A DNA stretch of 64,000 nt, taken from positions 43,694 to 107,693 of the forward strand of contig JALHFX010000003.1 of the NCBI GenBank assembly GCA_022837595.1, in the 5' to 3' direction. The notes below the pieces were generated by a model, which saw only the letters and a program-made list of their open reading frames with translations, was not told where the DNA came from and made no database searches. Made by a program: the position numbers and the translations under genes. Every line of letters begins with the position of its first letter. Position 1 is the first letter of the stretch. Of this stretch, positions 1-8,365 are shown one piece after another. The DNA is from Propionibacterium sp. Its GTDB lineage: Bacteria > Actinomycetota > Actinomycetes > Propionibacteriales > Propionibacteriaceae.

Positions 1-139
1 AGTGGTGACTCATCGCTGACGCTTGCCCTTCTTTGATGTGCCTGACCATCTTTCCACGTTCGAATCAGCAAGCCGAACGATTGCCGTGTTGGTTGCCGCA
101 AACGCGCCCTGTTAGCGCAGCTTGCGCACGCCCAGGAGC

Positions 140-1150
140 TCAGTCGGGGTTATCTGGTCTGGCATTGTCACGCGCCAAACCCGCCTCTACCAGCACCCCA
201 ACAATCGCGTCCGCGGTCGTTTCACAAGGCTGTCTGCTATCCGGCAGGATCGGCTCGCAGGAGAAATATCCCCGTTTGCCGGCATGTTTGAGGGGGCCGA
301 TCCTGATAACCCGTAGACGGCCTTCGCGACGAGCCCGATTCCACGAGGAACCCCGGAAGATCGGCCAACGGCCGGCGGAAAAGAGCGCGCCAAGGCTTTG
401 CACCTTGTCGTGATCGCCTCGTAAATGCCAGATCTGGCAGGCCCGATCGAGGCCTGGATCAGACGACATGATGCCCGCCATCGACATCACTCGCACCGGC
501 ATACCCAGGGCCGCTAAATACCAAGCCGTTCCGGCGGCGATCTGGGCGCCACCACTCCAGCCCAGAAGTGTCACCGGGTGCCGATGCTCGGGTCGGTATC
601 CGTTGCGGATCAGAGCTGCTGCGATCTGTTCGGCGATGGCCAGATTGAAGACGGGCCCGTAGCGCCGGTCGGAACTGACGAAGATTTGAAAGCTATTGCG
701 CAGGTTGATCAGGAAAGCCATCCAGCGAAGCCTGGTCTTCTCAAATTTCCACCGAGCAAGGACTTGCCAGAGCCGACTCAGCCGACGTCCTTGGGTGAGT
801 GCGGTGTTGGCGGCCGAATACGGATAAATCTGCCAGATGACTCGAGTGTCACCAATGCGATCGGTAAGCCGTTCGACCATGGGTATCTCGATCACAGGTA
901 GCTCTGCCGGACTACTGATGCCGATGCCCGACAGATAGACCAAATAATGGTCTTGCTCGGCAGGCAGGTCGGCCGGTATCGGATCGCCCGACTCCTCGCC
1001 CGGGCGCCCGAATGCCTCCTCCAGACTCGGCCAGTGGATCAAACGTTCGTCCAAGCGACCACTTCGCCACCACATCAATGCCTCGCCGGGAGCAACGAGC
1101 CCGGCGGCCACCAGGCCGATCACCACGATGATGAGAACCTGACCGATCAT
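140..1150 (-). CDS. alpha/beta-hydrolase-fold protein, membrane anchored
   Basis: This 336-residue protein begins with a hydrophobic segment (about residues 1-25) that could anchor it in the membrane. The middle carries GWSGG, a typical nucleophile elbow of alpha/beta hydrolases, followed later by a GDHD stretch and a KHAGK stretch that could supply the acid and histidine of a triad. The substrate cannot be read from the sequence. The ATG at 1150 is preferred to an ATG 16 codons upstream because it overlaps the stop of the upstream membrane-protein gene in an ATGA arrangement, which implies translational coupling. The downstream 139 nt to the window edge show no gene. A lipase/esterase or a non-catalytic family member are both possible. 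Confidence 0.6.
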   Translation of the reverse strand: MIGQVLIIVVIGLVAAGLVAPGEALMWWRSGRLDERLIHWPSLEEAFGRPGEESGDPIPADLPAEQDHYLVYLSGIGISSPAELPVIEIPMVERLTDRIGDTRVIWQIYPYSAANTALTQGRRLSRLWQVLARWKFEKTRLRWMAFLINLRNSFQIFVSSDRRYGPVFNLAIAEQIAAALIRNGYRPEHRHPVTLLGWSGGAQIAAGTAWYLAALGMPVRVMSMAGIMSSDPGLDRACQIWHLRGDHDKVQSLGALFSAGRWPIFRGSSWNRARREGRLRVIRIGPLKHAGKRGYFSCEPILPDSRQPCETTADAIVGVLVEAGLARDNARPDNPD

Positions 1151-1797
1151 CGAGTCTGCCCCATTGCGGCTGATTCCATGAGATCGCGGCCGGTCCAACC
1201 TGCAGAGTCGCTGACTAGGCGAAATACCCGTTCACGCAGTCGGATCGGTGGTCGATCGGCTAACAACCCCAGAACCTGTGTCGCGAGCCATGCGGTGGCG
1301 GCGACCGCCAGCGCGCCGGTAGCCGAGGCGTCCAGAACCGGACGCAACAGGGCCCAAAGAATCAGCAGATGCCAGACCTTCAATGCCCGCGCGATGCCCG
1401 GACCGCTATACGGTAGGAGCACCAAAAAGCCCAGCCAGTAGGGAGCGAAAGCGATCAGGACGCTGGGCAGCAAGACCGCCACCCGCAACGACCTCCCCAG
1501 CAGCATCCACCCGCACAGTGCAACCAGGAGTGCCTCGATCACCCCGGTGAGCAGCATGCCCAGGCCCGAAATTGCCAGCGTCAGTAAAGTGCGCCAGCGG
1601 CCGACCCTGTTGATCGCCAGGATTGCCCATTGGCCGAGCATCAGGGAAGTGCCGGCCACCACGGCGACACTCACCGGTACCACCCAACCGAGGCGCGCCG
1701 TCTCCTCCATGACACAAGGTGCATTGAGGCCAAGTGCGCAGCGTACAGCACCCGTCGATGCGCTCAGATACTCGCCGAGCCAGGTCCACGCACCCAT
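1147..1797 (-). CDS. polytopic membrane protein of unknown function
   Basis: The protein has 216 residues from the ATG at 1797 and about five hydrophobic segments between residues 37 and 182, with a charged cytoplasmic-looking tail. The overall look resembles small Yip1-like membrane proteins, but no diagnostic motif was found and the assignment is tentative. A TTG at 1857 would extend it by 20 residues including a CQTC pair; neither start has a strong ribosome binding site. The stop overlaps the start of the following hydrolase gene (ATGA), so the two probably work together. It is divergent from the endonuclease IV gene. Confidence 0.55.
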   Translation of the reverse strand: MGAWTWLGEYLSASTGAVRCALGLNAPCVMEETARLGWVVPVSVAVVAGTSLMLGQWAILAINRVGRWRTLLTLAISGLGMLLTGVIEALLVALCGWMLLGRSLRVAVLLPSVLIAFAPYWLGFLVLLPYSGPGIARALKVWHLLILWALLRPVLDASATGALAVAATAWLATQVLGLLADRPPIRLRERVFRLVSDSAGWTGRDLMESAAMGQTR

Positions 1798-1881
1798 GCC
1801 GCAAGTCTGGCACGCACCGGCGATCGGGCCGCCCAAGTTATGCGCGGCTGCCCGCAATGCAGACCCCGTTAGGCTTCCTCC

Positions 1882-2676
1882 ATGACCTTCGAACTCGGTA
1901 TCAGTGTTGATCAATCCGATCCGATCAACGATGCAAGCATCTGCCCAGCACCGATCGTGCAGCTCCAGATCGGAGACCCGCGGAGCTGGAAAGCCCCCGA
2001 GCTCGGTTACGAGGGCGGGCCGCAGGCGTTGCGGCGAGCCGCTGAGGAAGCCGGCGTGGGCATCTATGTACACGCGCCCTTCGTTATCAACTTGGCGTCG
2101 ACGAACAACCGGATCCGCATCCCGAGCCGCAAGCTGCTGCAGCAGCACGTCAGCATGGCCGCTGATCTCGGCGCCCGCGCTGTGATCGTCCATGGCGGTC
2201 ACGTAACGGCCAAGGACGACCCACAGATCGGCTTCGAGAATTGGTTCAAGGCTGTCGACGGCTTGCGGTTGGACTGCCCGATCTTGATCGAGAACACTGC
2301 CGGCGGATCCCATGCGATGGCGCGCCATCTCGATTCGATTGCCCGTCTGTGGGAGGCCATCAGCGCCGCCTCCGATTTCGATCAGGTGGGTTTCTGTCTG
2401 GACACCTGCCACGCGCATGCCTCCGGGGAGGAACTCGACGGGATCGTGGACCGCGTCCGCGCGATCACCGGCCGTATCGACCTGGTGCACCTCAACGATT
2501 CCCGCGATGCTGCCGGCTCGGGCGCCGATCGGCATGCTCGTTTGGGGCAGGGGCAGATAGATCCGGAAATGCTGGTGGAGATCGTGCGGCAAGCGGCTGC
2601 GCCAACGATTCTGGAGACACCCGGTAGCGTGCAGGATCAGTGTGAGGACATGGCCTGGATCAGCCGGCGCCTTTAG
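1882..2676 (+). CDS. nfo: deoxyribonuclease IV (AP endonuclease)
   Basis: This enzyme cleaves DNA 5' to abasic sites in base-excision repair and uses three metal ions in a TIM barrel. All metal-ligand motifs of the Nfo family are visible in order: the His of VHAPF, the His of VIVHGG, the Glu of IENTAG, the Asp and His of CLDTCH, the His of VHLNDS, the Asp and His of ADRH, and the Glu of LETPG. The 264-residue length is close to the usual 280. It is monocistronic or heads a short unit, divergent from the membrane protein gene and followed by the LysE gene after a 116-nt gap. Confidence 0.93.
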   Translation: MTFELGISVDQSDPINDASICPAPIVQLQIGDPRSWKAPELGYEGGPQALRRAAEEAGVGIYVHAPFVINLASTNNRIRIPSRKLLQQHVSMAADLGARAVIVHGGHVTAKDDPQIGFENWFKAVDGLRLDCPILIENTAGGSHAMARHLDSIARLWEAISAASDFDQVGFCLDTCHAHASGEELDGIVDRVRAITGRIDLVHLNDSRDAAGSGADRHARLGQGQIDPEMLVEIVRQAAAPTILETPGSVQDQCEDMAWISRRL

Positions 2677-2792
2677 TAGTGCTGTCAAGACCACCCGGCC
2701 ATCACTTCGATTGCCGGTTCGTTACCAGAAATATCCGCCGCGCGGTGTTGCGGAGGTTGAGTGACGGCCTTGGGTGACCTTGAAGAGGAGAT

Positions 2793-3386
2793 ATGTCCGC
2801 CATCATCGCCGGCTTGTTCACCGGTTTCTCACTGATCGTCGCGATCGGCGCGCAGAATGCGTTCGTGATGCGCCAGGGCATCCGACGCGCGCATGTCGGC
2901 GGTGTGGTGGCCATCTGCGCGCTCTCCGATCTCGTCCTCATCGTTGCGGGAACACTGGGGATCGGTGTTCTGATCACAACCCATCCGGCACTACTGACGG
3001 TCTTCAAGTGGGCTGGTGCTGCCTATCTACTCTGGTTCGCATTCACATCCTTTCGATCGGCCAGGCATCCGCAGGCGTTCAAGCTTGGTGAGTCGTCCTC
3101 GTCATCGCGGTCTGTCATGTTGAGTGCGCTCGCATTAACCTGGCTGAACCCGCATGTCTACCTCGACACAGTCATCATGTTGGGCAACATTGCCAACCAG
3201 TACGGCGCTGAGCGCTGGTGCTTCGCCTTCGGTGCCGCTATCGCGAGCCTGACCTGGTTCCCCGCGCTCGGTTACGGCGCGAGCGCGTTGGCTCGTCCGC
3301 TCGCGAAGCCTTCGGTCTGGCGGGTGATCGATCTGGTCATCGGCCTGGTGATGGTCGCGATCGCGATCAGACTGCTCACCTTCTAG
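2793..3386 (+). CDS. LysE/ArgO family amino-acid exporter
   Basis: The 197-residue protein has the six-helix LysE pattern. An N-terminal FTGFSLIVAIGAQNAFVMRQG motif is characteristic of the family, and a second conserved LTWLNPHVYLDT segment lies near residue 117. Members export basic amino acids such as lysine, arginine or their analogues across the cytoplasmic membrane. A GAAGAGGAG ribosome binding site precedes the ATG. No LysG/ArgP-type regulator lies beside it, so regulation cannot be judged here. The exact substrate is not readable. Confidence 0.88.
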   Translation: MSAIIAGLFTGFSLIVAIGAQNAFVMRQGIRRAHVGGVVAICALSDLVLIVAGTLGIGVLITTHPALLTVFKWAGAAYLLWFAFTSFRSARHPQAFKLGESSSSSRSVMLSALALTWLNPHVYLDTVIMLGNIANQYGAERWCFAFGAAIASLTWFPALGYGASALARPLAKPSVWRVIDLVIGLVMVAIAIRLLTF

Positions 3387-3526
3387 CAACTGGGCGACGC
3401 GAATGGTGGCCGATCGTGCGACGGCGTGCCAGCATGGATTCATCAACCATTTCACGATCAGCGCTACGAGAAGCCGCACGACGACGGCACACAGTCATAC
3501 CCCCGAAGGAAAAGAAGGCAAACGAG

Positions 3527-3928
3527 ATGGGTTTCCGCGATCTATTCGGTATGAAGGACGGTTCTGCTGCCGACGAGTCGACGGTCTCGGTTCCGGACGC
3601 CCTGGCCATGCTCGCAGCGGGCGGCGTGATCATCGATGTCCGGACGCTCACCGAATATGAGCGCGGACATATTCCGGGAGCGAGGTTGGTGGCGATCACT
3701 GCTCTGCAGCCCTCTGCTATCGAGGCAATCTGGGGCCAAGATCCGCTGGCCATGCTCGATCCCGAAACGGCGACCAAAGCGATCGTTGTGGTGAGCTCGA
3801 CTCCTGCACACGCCGCAGCAGTTACCCATCTGCTTCGTGATCAGGGACTCAATGCATATTCGCTGGCCGGTGGCCTGATGGGTTGGGTGCGTGATGGTCA
3901 AGTGCTCCTTCCAGGGCCGCCTCGTTGA
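3527..3928 (+). CDS. rhodanese-like domain protein lacking the catalytic cysteine
   Basis: The 133-residue protein is a single rhodanese-like domain with the recognisable IDVRTLTEYERGHIPGA motif (around residue 38) and the C-terminal LAGGLMGW motif. The active-site loop, where family members carry Cys-x-x-Gly-x-Arg, reads VVVSSTPAHAAA, so the sulfur-accepting cysteine is replaced. Thiosulfate sulfurtransferase activity is therefore unlikely, and a binding or regulatory role is more plausible. The ATG at 3527 follows a GAAGG ribosome binding site and is preferred over upstream in-frame starts that run into the LysE gene. It precedes the ribosomal protein cluster. Confidence 0.8.
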   Translation: MGFRDLFGMKDGSAADESTVSVPDALAMLAAGGVIIDVRTLTEYERGHIPGARLVAITALQPSAIEAIWGQDPLAMLDPETATKAIVVVSSTPAHAAAVTHLLRDQGLNAYSLAGGLMGWVRDGQVLLPGPPR

Positions 3929-4005
3929 TTCGCGAATGCCTGGTCCAGCGCTGTATGCTTGCGGACTGTGTCGGACGCGTCGATAGTGTCCGAGACGAGC
4001 AATAC

Positions 4006-4056
4006 GCCCTCCTGCCACGGGAGATACCCGCGGCCGTCTAGTCCGAAGGAGGTGGA
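4006..4056 (+). promoter_or_regulatory. possible S6:S18-type leader sequestering the rpsF ribosome binding site
   Basis: In the rpsF leader, CCTCCT at 4008-4013 can pair with AGGAGG at 4047-4052, which is the ribosome binding site of rpsF. A CCG triplet lies directly 5' of the pairing strand (4043-4045). In several bacteria the S6:S18 complex autoregulates its operon by binding a leader stem with a CCG element near the ribosome binding site, and this geometry fits. The internal loop was not folded by computation. Confidence 0.4.
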
Positions 4057-4064
4057 GTTCGCGT

Positions 4065-4355
4065 ATGCGTAAGTACGAAATCATGATCATCATTGACCCA
4101 GATGTCGACGAACGTCAGGTGCCGGCTCTGCTGGAGAAGCATCAGAAGGTCATTACCGAAGCCAAGGGAACGATCGATAGCCAGGACATCTGGGGTAAGC
4201 GCCGGATGGCCTACGAGATCAACAAGAAGCCCGAAGGCACCTACGCTGTCGTCAACATCACAGCACCCGCTGAGGCGGTCAAAGAGATGGATCGGCTCAT
4301 GTCCATTGACGAGCAGATCATGCGCGCCAAGGTGATGCGCACCGATAAGAAGTGA
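4065..4355 (+). CDS. rpsF: 30S ribosomal protein S6
   Basis: The 96-residue protein starts MRKYEIMIIIDP, the conserved first strand of bS6, and contains the WGKRRMAYEINK segment typical of the family near residue 46. It binds 16S rRNA in the central domain together with S18. The strong AAGGAGG ribosome binding site fixes the start. It heads the conserved cluster rpsF-ssb-rpsR-rplI. The leader upstream may be an autoregulatory S6:S18 site. Confidence 0.96.
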   Translation: MRKYEIMIIIDPDVDERQVPALLEKHQKVITEAKGTIDSQDIWGKRRMAYEINKKPEGTYAVVNITAPAEAVKEMDRLMSIDEQIMRAKVMRTDKK

Positions 4356-4410
4356 ATCAATTCGGCGAGTAATCCCCAGTCTGTTCAGCACACGGCCTCG
4401 TGCTGGTCGG

Positions 4411-4442
4411 TTGACCGATACTGGAGGGGCTCGCCCTATAAT
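4411..4442 (+). promoter_or_regulatory. candidate promoter in front of ssb
   Basis: The gap between rpsF and ssb contains a perfect TATAAT at 4437-4442 and a TTGACC at 4411-4416. The 20-nt spacer is longer than the preferred 17, so the -35 pairing is uncertain. A promoter here would let ssb be expressed apart from rpsF. Confidence 0.4.
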
Positions 4443-4472
4443 TCGCGTTCTCACTCGTAATGGAGGAATCTC

Positions 4473-5006
4473 ATGGCCGGTGAAACCCAGATCACACTCG
4501 TCGGTAATCTGACAGCCGACCCCGAGCTGCGGTTCACGCCCTCGGGAGCGGCGGTCGCCAACTTCACGGTTGCCTCGACACCACGGACCTTCGACCGTCA
4601 GACCAATGAATGGAAAGACGGCGATTCCATGTTCCTCAACTGCTCGATCTGGCGCCAGGCGGCCGAAAACGTCGCCGAATCGCTGTCCAAGGGCATGCGG
4701 GTGATCGTTTCGGGTCGGCTTCGTTCGCGCAGCTACGACGATCGTGAGGGCAACCGCCGTACGGTCTTCGAGGTGGATGTCGATGAGATCGGACCGTCGC
4801 TTCGGTATGCCACAGCCAAGGTCACCAGAGCCTCTTCGGGTGGTTGGCAGAGCGGTGGCCAGTCGCGACCAAGCGGCTTCAACCAGGGTGCTAACGCTCC
4901 CGGTGGCAGCCAGGATGCTTGGCAAAGCGGTGGTTCATCGTCGCCTAACCGCGGAGTCGCCAACGACCCGTGGGCCAGCGCCCAAAGCGAAGAACCGCCG
5001 TTCTGA
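4473..5006 (+). CDS. ssb: single-stranded DNA-binding protein
   Basis: The 177-residue protein has an N-terminal OB fold (residues 1-110) with the family motifs [15 protein letters not shown] and [22 protein letters not shown] Gly/Ser/Gln-rich linker follows, and the acidic tip ends EEPPF, the C-terminal peptide through which SSB recruits repair and replication proteins. It protects single-stranded DNA in replication and recombination. The ribosome binding site is TGGAGGAA. It lies between rpsF and rpsR as in many bacteria. Confidence 0.96.
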   Translation: MAGETQITLVGNLTADPELRFTPSGAAVANFTVASTPRTFDRQTNEWKDGDSMFLNCSIWRQAAENVAESLSKGMRVIVSGRLRSRSYDDREGNRRTVFEVDVDEIGPSLRYATAKVTRASSGGWQSGGQSRPSGFNQGANAPGGSQDAWQSGGSSSPNRGVANDPWASAQSEEPPF

Positions 5007-5053
5007 TCGTCCGGTCAGCTCGGCCCACAACCAACACATAAACAAGGCACATT

Positions 5054-5088
5054 CCGGCGTAAGCCGGGCTCAGGGGAGATAGGTCCCC
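5054..5088 (+). other. two small hairpins in the ssb-rpsR gap
   Basis: The 104-nt gap holds CCGGC-GTAA-GCCGG (5054-5067) and GGGGA-GATAGG-TCCCC (5073-5088) back to back, just before the rpsR ribosome binding site. There is no T-tract, so they more likely tune mRNA processing or translation than end transcription. Confidence 0.3.
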
Positions 5089-5110
5089 GTCTGAACTAAG
5101 GAGCACCACA

Positions 5111-5350
5111 ATGGCCGGTCCACAGCGCAAGCCTGTGAACAAGAGGAAGATCGTCCCCGTCAAGACGGTCCGCATCGCCAATGTCGATTACAAGGACACC
5201 GCCACCTTGCGGAAGTTCATCTCGGAGCGTGGCAAGATCCGGGCTCGCAGAGTCACCGGGCTCAGCGTGCAGGATCAACGCAAAGTCGCCATCGCAGTGA
5301 AGAACGCCCGTGAGCTGGCGCTACTGCCCTACACCACGAACGCTCGCTGA
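5111..5350 (+). CDS. rpsR: 30S ribosomal protein S18
   Basis: The 79-residue protein has the bS18 core: the [18 protein letters not shown] segment followed by [22 protein letters not shown]. It partners with S6 on the 30S platform. The N-terminus lacks the zinc-binding cysteines found in some S18 versions, so it is a zinc-independent (C-minus) type; many actinobacteria carry this as one of two paralogues. It is 17 nt ahead of rplI, so the two are co-transcribed. Confidence 0.95.
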   Translation: MAGPQRKPVNKRKIVPVKTVRIANVDYKDTATLRKFISERGKIRARRVTGLSVQDQRKVAIAVKNARELALLPYTTNAR

Positions 5351-5367
5351 CAAGGAGGGATGTTGAT

Positions 5368-5814
5368 ATGAAGCTCATTTTGACCGCTACTGTCGACAAG
5401 CTCGGTATCGCTGGCGATGTCGTCGAGGTTAAGGATGGCTACGGACGCAACTACCTGCTGCCGCGCGGTTTGGCCATTGCCTACAACCGGGGTACCGCGA
5501 AACAGATCGATGGCATCAAACGCGCCCGCGACGCCAAGCAGATCCGCGACAACGCCCACGCTGCCGAGATCCGCTCCCAGCTCGAAGAGTTGCAGGTGCA
5601 AGTTCCGGCGCGCACCGATGCTACAGGTAAGCTCTACGGCGCTGTCAGCGCGAACCAATTGGCGCAGGCGATCAAGAAGGCCGGTGGCCCGTCGATCGAC
5701 AAGCGCTCGATCCAGCCCGCCAAGCCGATCAAGACCATCGGTTCGCATCTGGTCTCGGTCAAATTGACCGACGCCGTGACTGCACGGGTGCCTGTCGAAG
5801 TCGTCACCGCCTGA
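5368..5814 (+). CDS. rplI: 50S ribosomal protein L9
   Basis: The 148-residue protein shows the N-terminal L9 signature GDVVEVKDGYGRNYLLPRGLA near residue 15, then a long connecting helix and the C-terminal domain. L9 binds 23S rRNA near the L1 stalk and helps limit frameshifting. The GGAGGG ribosome binding site lies 7-8 nt before the ATG. It closes the rpsF cluster, and a strong hairpin follows its stop. Confidence 0.95.
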   Translation: MKLILTATVDKLGIAGDVVEVKDGYGRNYLLPRGLAIAYNRGTAKQIDGIKRARDAKQIRDNAHAAEIRSQLEELQVQVPARTDATGKLYGAVSANQLAQAIKKAGGPSIDKRSIQPAKPIKTIGSHLVSVKLTDAVTARVPVEVVTA

Positions 5815-5825
5815 TCGAAGCTCCA

Positions 5826-5867
5826 AGAAGAGTCCCCGCTCATAGTGGTTCGAGCGGGGACTCTTCT
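5826..5867 (+). terminator. terminator hairpin after rplI
   Basis: A perfect 15-bp inverted repeat (AGAAGAGTCCCCGCT at 5826-5840, its complement at 5853-5867) with a 12-nt loop lies 12 nt past the rplI stop. The T-tract is weak. It would insulate serC from ribosomal transcription. Confidence 0.75.
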
Positions 5868-5949
5868 CATGCGCATCGAATCCTGCGATACGGGGTCGAG
5901 ATTGCGGACGAACTCGGTATCCGGCGTAAAGAGTGCAAGAATCGAGCTC

Positions 5950-7032
5950 ATGCGTGTCTTCAACTTCTCCGCAGGTCCTGCCATGATGCCGCAGGAGGTC
6001 CTCGAACGAACGCAAGCCGAATTACTCGACTGGCAACACACCGGTATGTCGGTTACGGAAGTCTCGCACAGAAGCAAAGAGTTCGTGGCCTGCGCCGCTC
6101 GGACCGAAGAGTTGCTCCGTCAGATCATGGGCATTCCGGAGAATTATAAGGTGCTGTTCATTCAGGGCGGCGGCTTCGGTCAATTCGCTGCGGTCCCGCT
6201 CAACCTGACGAAGCCGGGCGATGTCGTCGATTTCGTGTTGACCGGGCAGTGGGGTATCAAGGCCACCCAGGAAGCGAAGAAGTTCGGTGTCGAGGTCAAG
6301 GTCGTCGCGGATGAGAAAGGATCCGGCTACACCACCGTCCCGGCTCAGAGCAGTATCCTTCCCACCCCTGGTGCCGCGTACCTGCACTACACGCCCAATG
6401 AGACGATCGGTGGCGTGGAGTTCGGCTTCATCCCGGAGACCGGGGAGCTGCCGCTCGTCGCGGATTTGAGCTCCACGATCCTCTCGCGTCCTATTGATGT
6501 CTCGCGTTTCGGTGTCATCTATGCGGGGACCCAGAAGAATATGGGTCCAGCAGGCATGGCAGTGGTCATCGTCCGCGATGATCTGCTCGACCGCGCTCGC
6601 CCCGATACCCCGTCGATCTGGAATTACCAGAAGATGGCCCAGGCTGATTCGATGGTGAACACCCCGCCCACCTTCTCGATCTACTTGCTCGGCAAGATCC
6701 TCGAATGGATCATCGAGCAGGGTGGGCTTGAGGGAATGGCGCTACGCAATAGAACCAAAGCGCAGACTCTTTATTCTTTCCTGGATGCCTCGGACTTCTA
6801 CTCGAATCCGGTCGCATCTGACGCTCGGAGCTGGATGAATATCCCCTTCTTGACGCCGGCTCCAGATCTCAATAAGCAGTTCGTCGTCGAGGCGACAGCA
6901 GCCGGTCTGACCAATCTGGCCGGTCATCGGTCGGTCGGCGGTATGCGGGCGTCCATCTACAACGCGATGCCGCAGGCCGGCGTCGAAGCACTGATCGAGT
7001 TCATGAAGGAGTTCGAGCGCGTCAACGCCTGA
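5950..7032 (+). CDS. serC: phosphoserine aminotransferase
   Basis: This PLP enzyme converts 3-phosphohydroxypyruvate and glutamate to phosphoserine in serine synthesis. The 360-residue protein opens with FNFSAGPAMMPQEVLE, a SerC hallmark, has HRSKEF and the PLP-lysine region IYAGTQKNMGPAG near residue 195, and ends with the HRSVGGMRASIYNAMP segment that distinguishes SerC. It belongs to the short SerC form of Bacteroidetes/Enterobacteria type rather than the divergent mycobacterial form. The ATG at 5950 is chosen because homology begins there; upstream in-frame codons lie in the rplI terminator. serA follows after 16 nt. Confidence 0.94.
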   Translation: MRVFNFSAGPAMMPQEVLERTQAELLDWQHTGMSVTEVSHRSKEFVACAARTEELLRQIMGIPENYKVLFIQGGGFGQFAAVPLNLTKPGDVVDFVLTGQWGIKATQEAKKFGVEVKVVADEKGSGYTTVPAQSSILPTPGAAYLHYTPNETIGGVEFGFIPETGELPLVADLSSTILSRPIDVSRFGVIYAGTQKNMGPAGMAVVIVRDDLLDRARPDTPSIWNYQKMAQADSMVNTPPTFSIYLLGKILEWIIEQGGLEGMALRNRTKAQTLYSFLDASDFYSNPVASDARSWMNIPFLTPAPDLNKQFVVEATAAGLTNLAGHRSVGGMRASIYNAMPQAGVEALIEFMKEFERVNA

Positions 7033-7048
7033 GGCGCTTTCTACGACT

Positions 7049-8221
7049 ATGACTTACCGCATCAAAACACTGAATTCGATCAGCGCACGGGGACTGTCTA
7101 AGCTGCCCGATACCTACGAGGTAGGCCCGCAGATCGAGAATGCAGACGCCTGGCTCGTGCGCTCAGCGAATCTGCACTCCGTCAACATCCCGAGCTCGGT
7201 ACTGGCGATCAGCCGAGCCGGCGCTGGCATCAACACCATCCCGGTCAACCAGTTGAGCGGGCGAGGGGTGGTGGTCTTCAACACACCCGGCTCGAATGCG
7301 AACGCGGTCAAAGAGTTGGTGCTGGCGGGAATGCTGATAGGGGCACGTCAAATCATCCCCGCAGCCCTCTTCGCGCGCCAGCTCAGCGGAGACGATAAGC
7401 AGATCAATCTGGCGGTCGAGAACGGTAAAAAGCAATTCGTCGGCTGGGAGCTGCCCGGGCGCACTCTCGGCGTGATCGGACTCGGCGAGATCGGTGTTCA
7501 AGTCGCCAATGCTGCAGTCTCATTGGGGATGAGAGTGCTCGGATACGATCCGGCCATCACCATCCGCCATGCCTGGCAGCTCAGCTCGCATGTGACGCGG
7601 GCTGCATCCATCGACGAGATCTTCAAGCGAGCTGACGTGCTGACTGTGCATGTACCGCTGATCGAGACGACGAAAAACCTCGTCAACGCCGAACGCCTCG
7701 CACTGATGAAGCAGCGCGCGCTGGTACTCAACTTCGCCCGGGCGGGCATCGTCGACACTAAGGCGATGCTTGCCGCGCTGGATTCGGGCCGGGTCCGCGG
7801 GTACGTCTGCGATTTTCCGAGCGCGGCTCTGATCGGCCACCCGAAGGTCGTCACTTTGCCGCACCTGGGAGCTTCCACGGCGGAAGCCGAGGAGAACAGC
7901 GCAGTGATGGCCGTCAACGAGTTGCGCGACTTCCTGGAGAACGGCAACACCACTAACTCGGTGAATTTCCCCGACGCTGTGATGGCGCGTGAACCCGGGA
8001 CAACTCGCATCGTCGTAGCGAACCTCAACGTGCCGAAGATGGTTGCGGAGATCTCCGCTTTGGTCGGCGCTGCTCGGCTGAACATCACCAATCTGCTGAA
8101 CAAGTCGCGGGGCGAACTGGCCTGGACGATGATCGATGTCCGAGGCCCGGTCAGCGAGGAACTACGCCAGGGCATCGAAGAGATCGAAGGGGTACTGCGC
8201 GTACGGGTCATCGAGGCCTGA
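7049..8221 (+). CDS. serA: D-3-phosphoglycerate dehydrogenase with C-terminal ACT domain
   Basis: This enzyme oxidises 3-phosphoglycerate with NAD in the first step of serine synthesis. The 390-residue chain has a substrate-binding part (RAGAGINTIPV), the NAD fold (GVIGLGEIG, about residue 140), the catalytic Arg in NFARAGIVD, the catalytic His in LPHLGAST, and a C-terminal ACT domain from about residue 320 that would sense serine. It lacks the extra ASB domain of the long mycobacterial SerA. It probably forms an operon with serC, covering two consecutive pathway steps. Confidence 0.92.
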   Translation: MTYRIKTLNSISARGLSKLPDTYEVGPQIENADAWLVRSANLHSVNIPSSVLAISRAGAGINTIPVNQLSGRGVVVFNTPGSNANAVKELVLAGMLIGARQIIPAALFARQLSGDDKQINLAVENGKKQFVGWELPGRTLGVIGLGEIGVQVANAAVSLGMRVLGYDPAITIRHAWQLSSHVTRAASIDEIFKRADVLTVHVPLIETTKNLVNAERLALMKQRALVLNFARAGIVDTKAMLAALDSGRVRGYVCDFPSAALIGHPKVVTLPHLGASTAEAEENSAVMAVNELRDFLENGNTTNSVNFPDAVMAREPGTTRIVVANLNVPKMVAEISALVGAARLNITNLLNKSRGELAWTMIDVRGPVSEELRQGIEEIEGVLRVRVIEA

Positions 8222-8270
8222 GGTAGCCTCCAGCCCCTTACCGCGTCCGGGTGGAGCCTTCTGCCTGATC

Positions 8271-8317
8271 CATCGTGTAGCTCCGATGCCCGTGACGGGC
8301 AACTGATCTACACGATG
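8271..8317 (+). promoter_or_regulatory. nested-hairpin element, copy 1 (upstream of PEP-synthase-like gene)
   Basis: An outer 10-bp perfect inverted repeat (CATCGTGTAG at 8271-8280, CTACACGATG at 8308-8317) encloses an inner hairpin TGCCCG-TGA-CGGGCA (8287-8301), with 6-nt internal loops on both sides. The same architecture, with identical 27-nt spacing and an identical inner core, occurs at 25007-25053 before the malic enzyme gene. It ends 48 nt before the ATG. No known riboswitch class or operator was recognised. Confidence 0.6.
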
Positions 8318-8365
8318 CGCCGAGGGCGAGCGCGGACCTCGGCTCATGCCCTTTAGGCTTAGCTC

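Noticed and set aside
50..80. A GTTCGAATC string that resembles a tRNA T-loop near the window start
   Set aside because: No acceptor stem, D arm or anticodon arm could be built around it.
1797..2694. Upstream extension of the minus-strand membrane-protein frame across the endonuclease IV gene
   Set aside because: It is antisense to a gene with all nine metal-ligand motifs, and its translation is rich in His, Asp and Arg as expected of a shadow frame.
4038..4925. Long minus-strand frame opposite rpsF and ssb
   Set aside because: It overlaps two well-defined genes, has shadow-like composition and no ribosome binding site.
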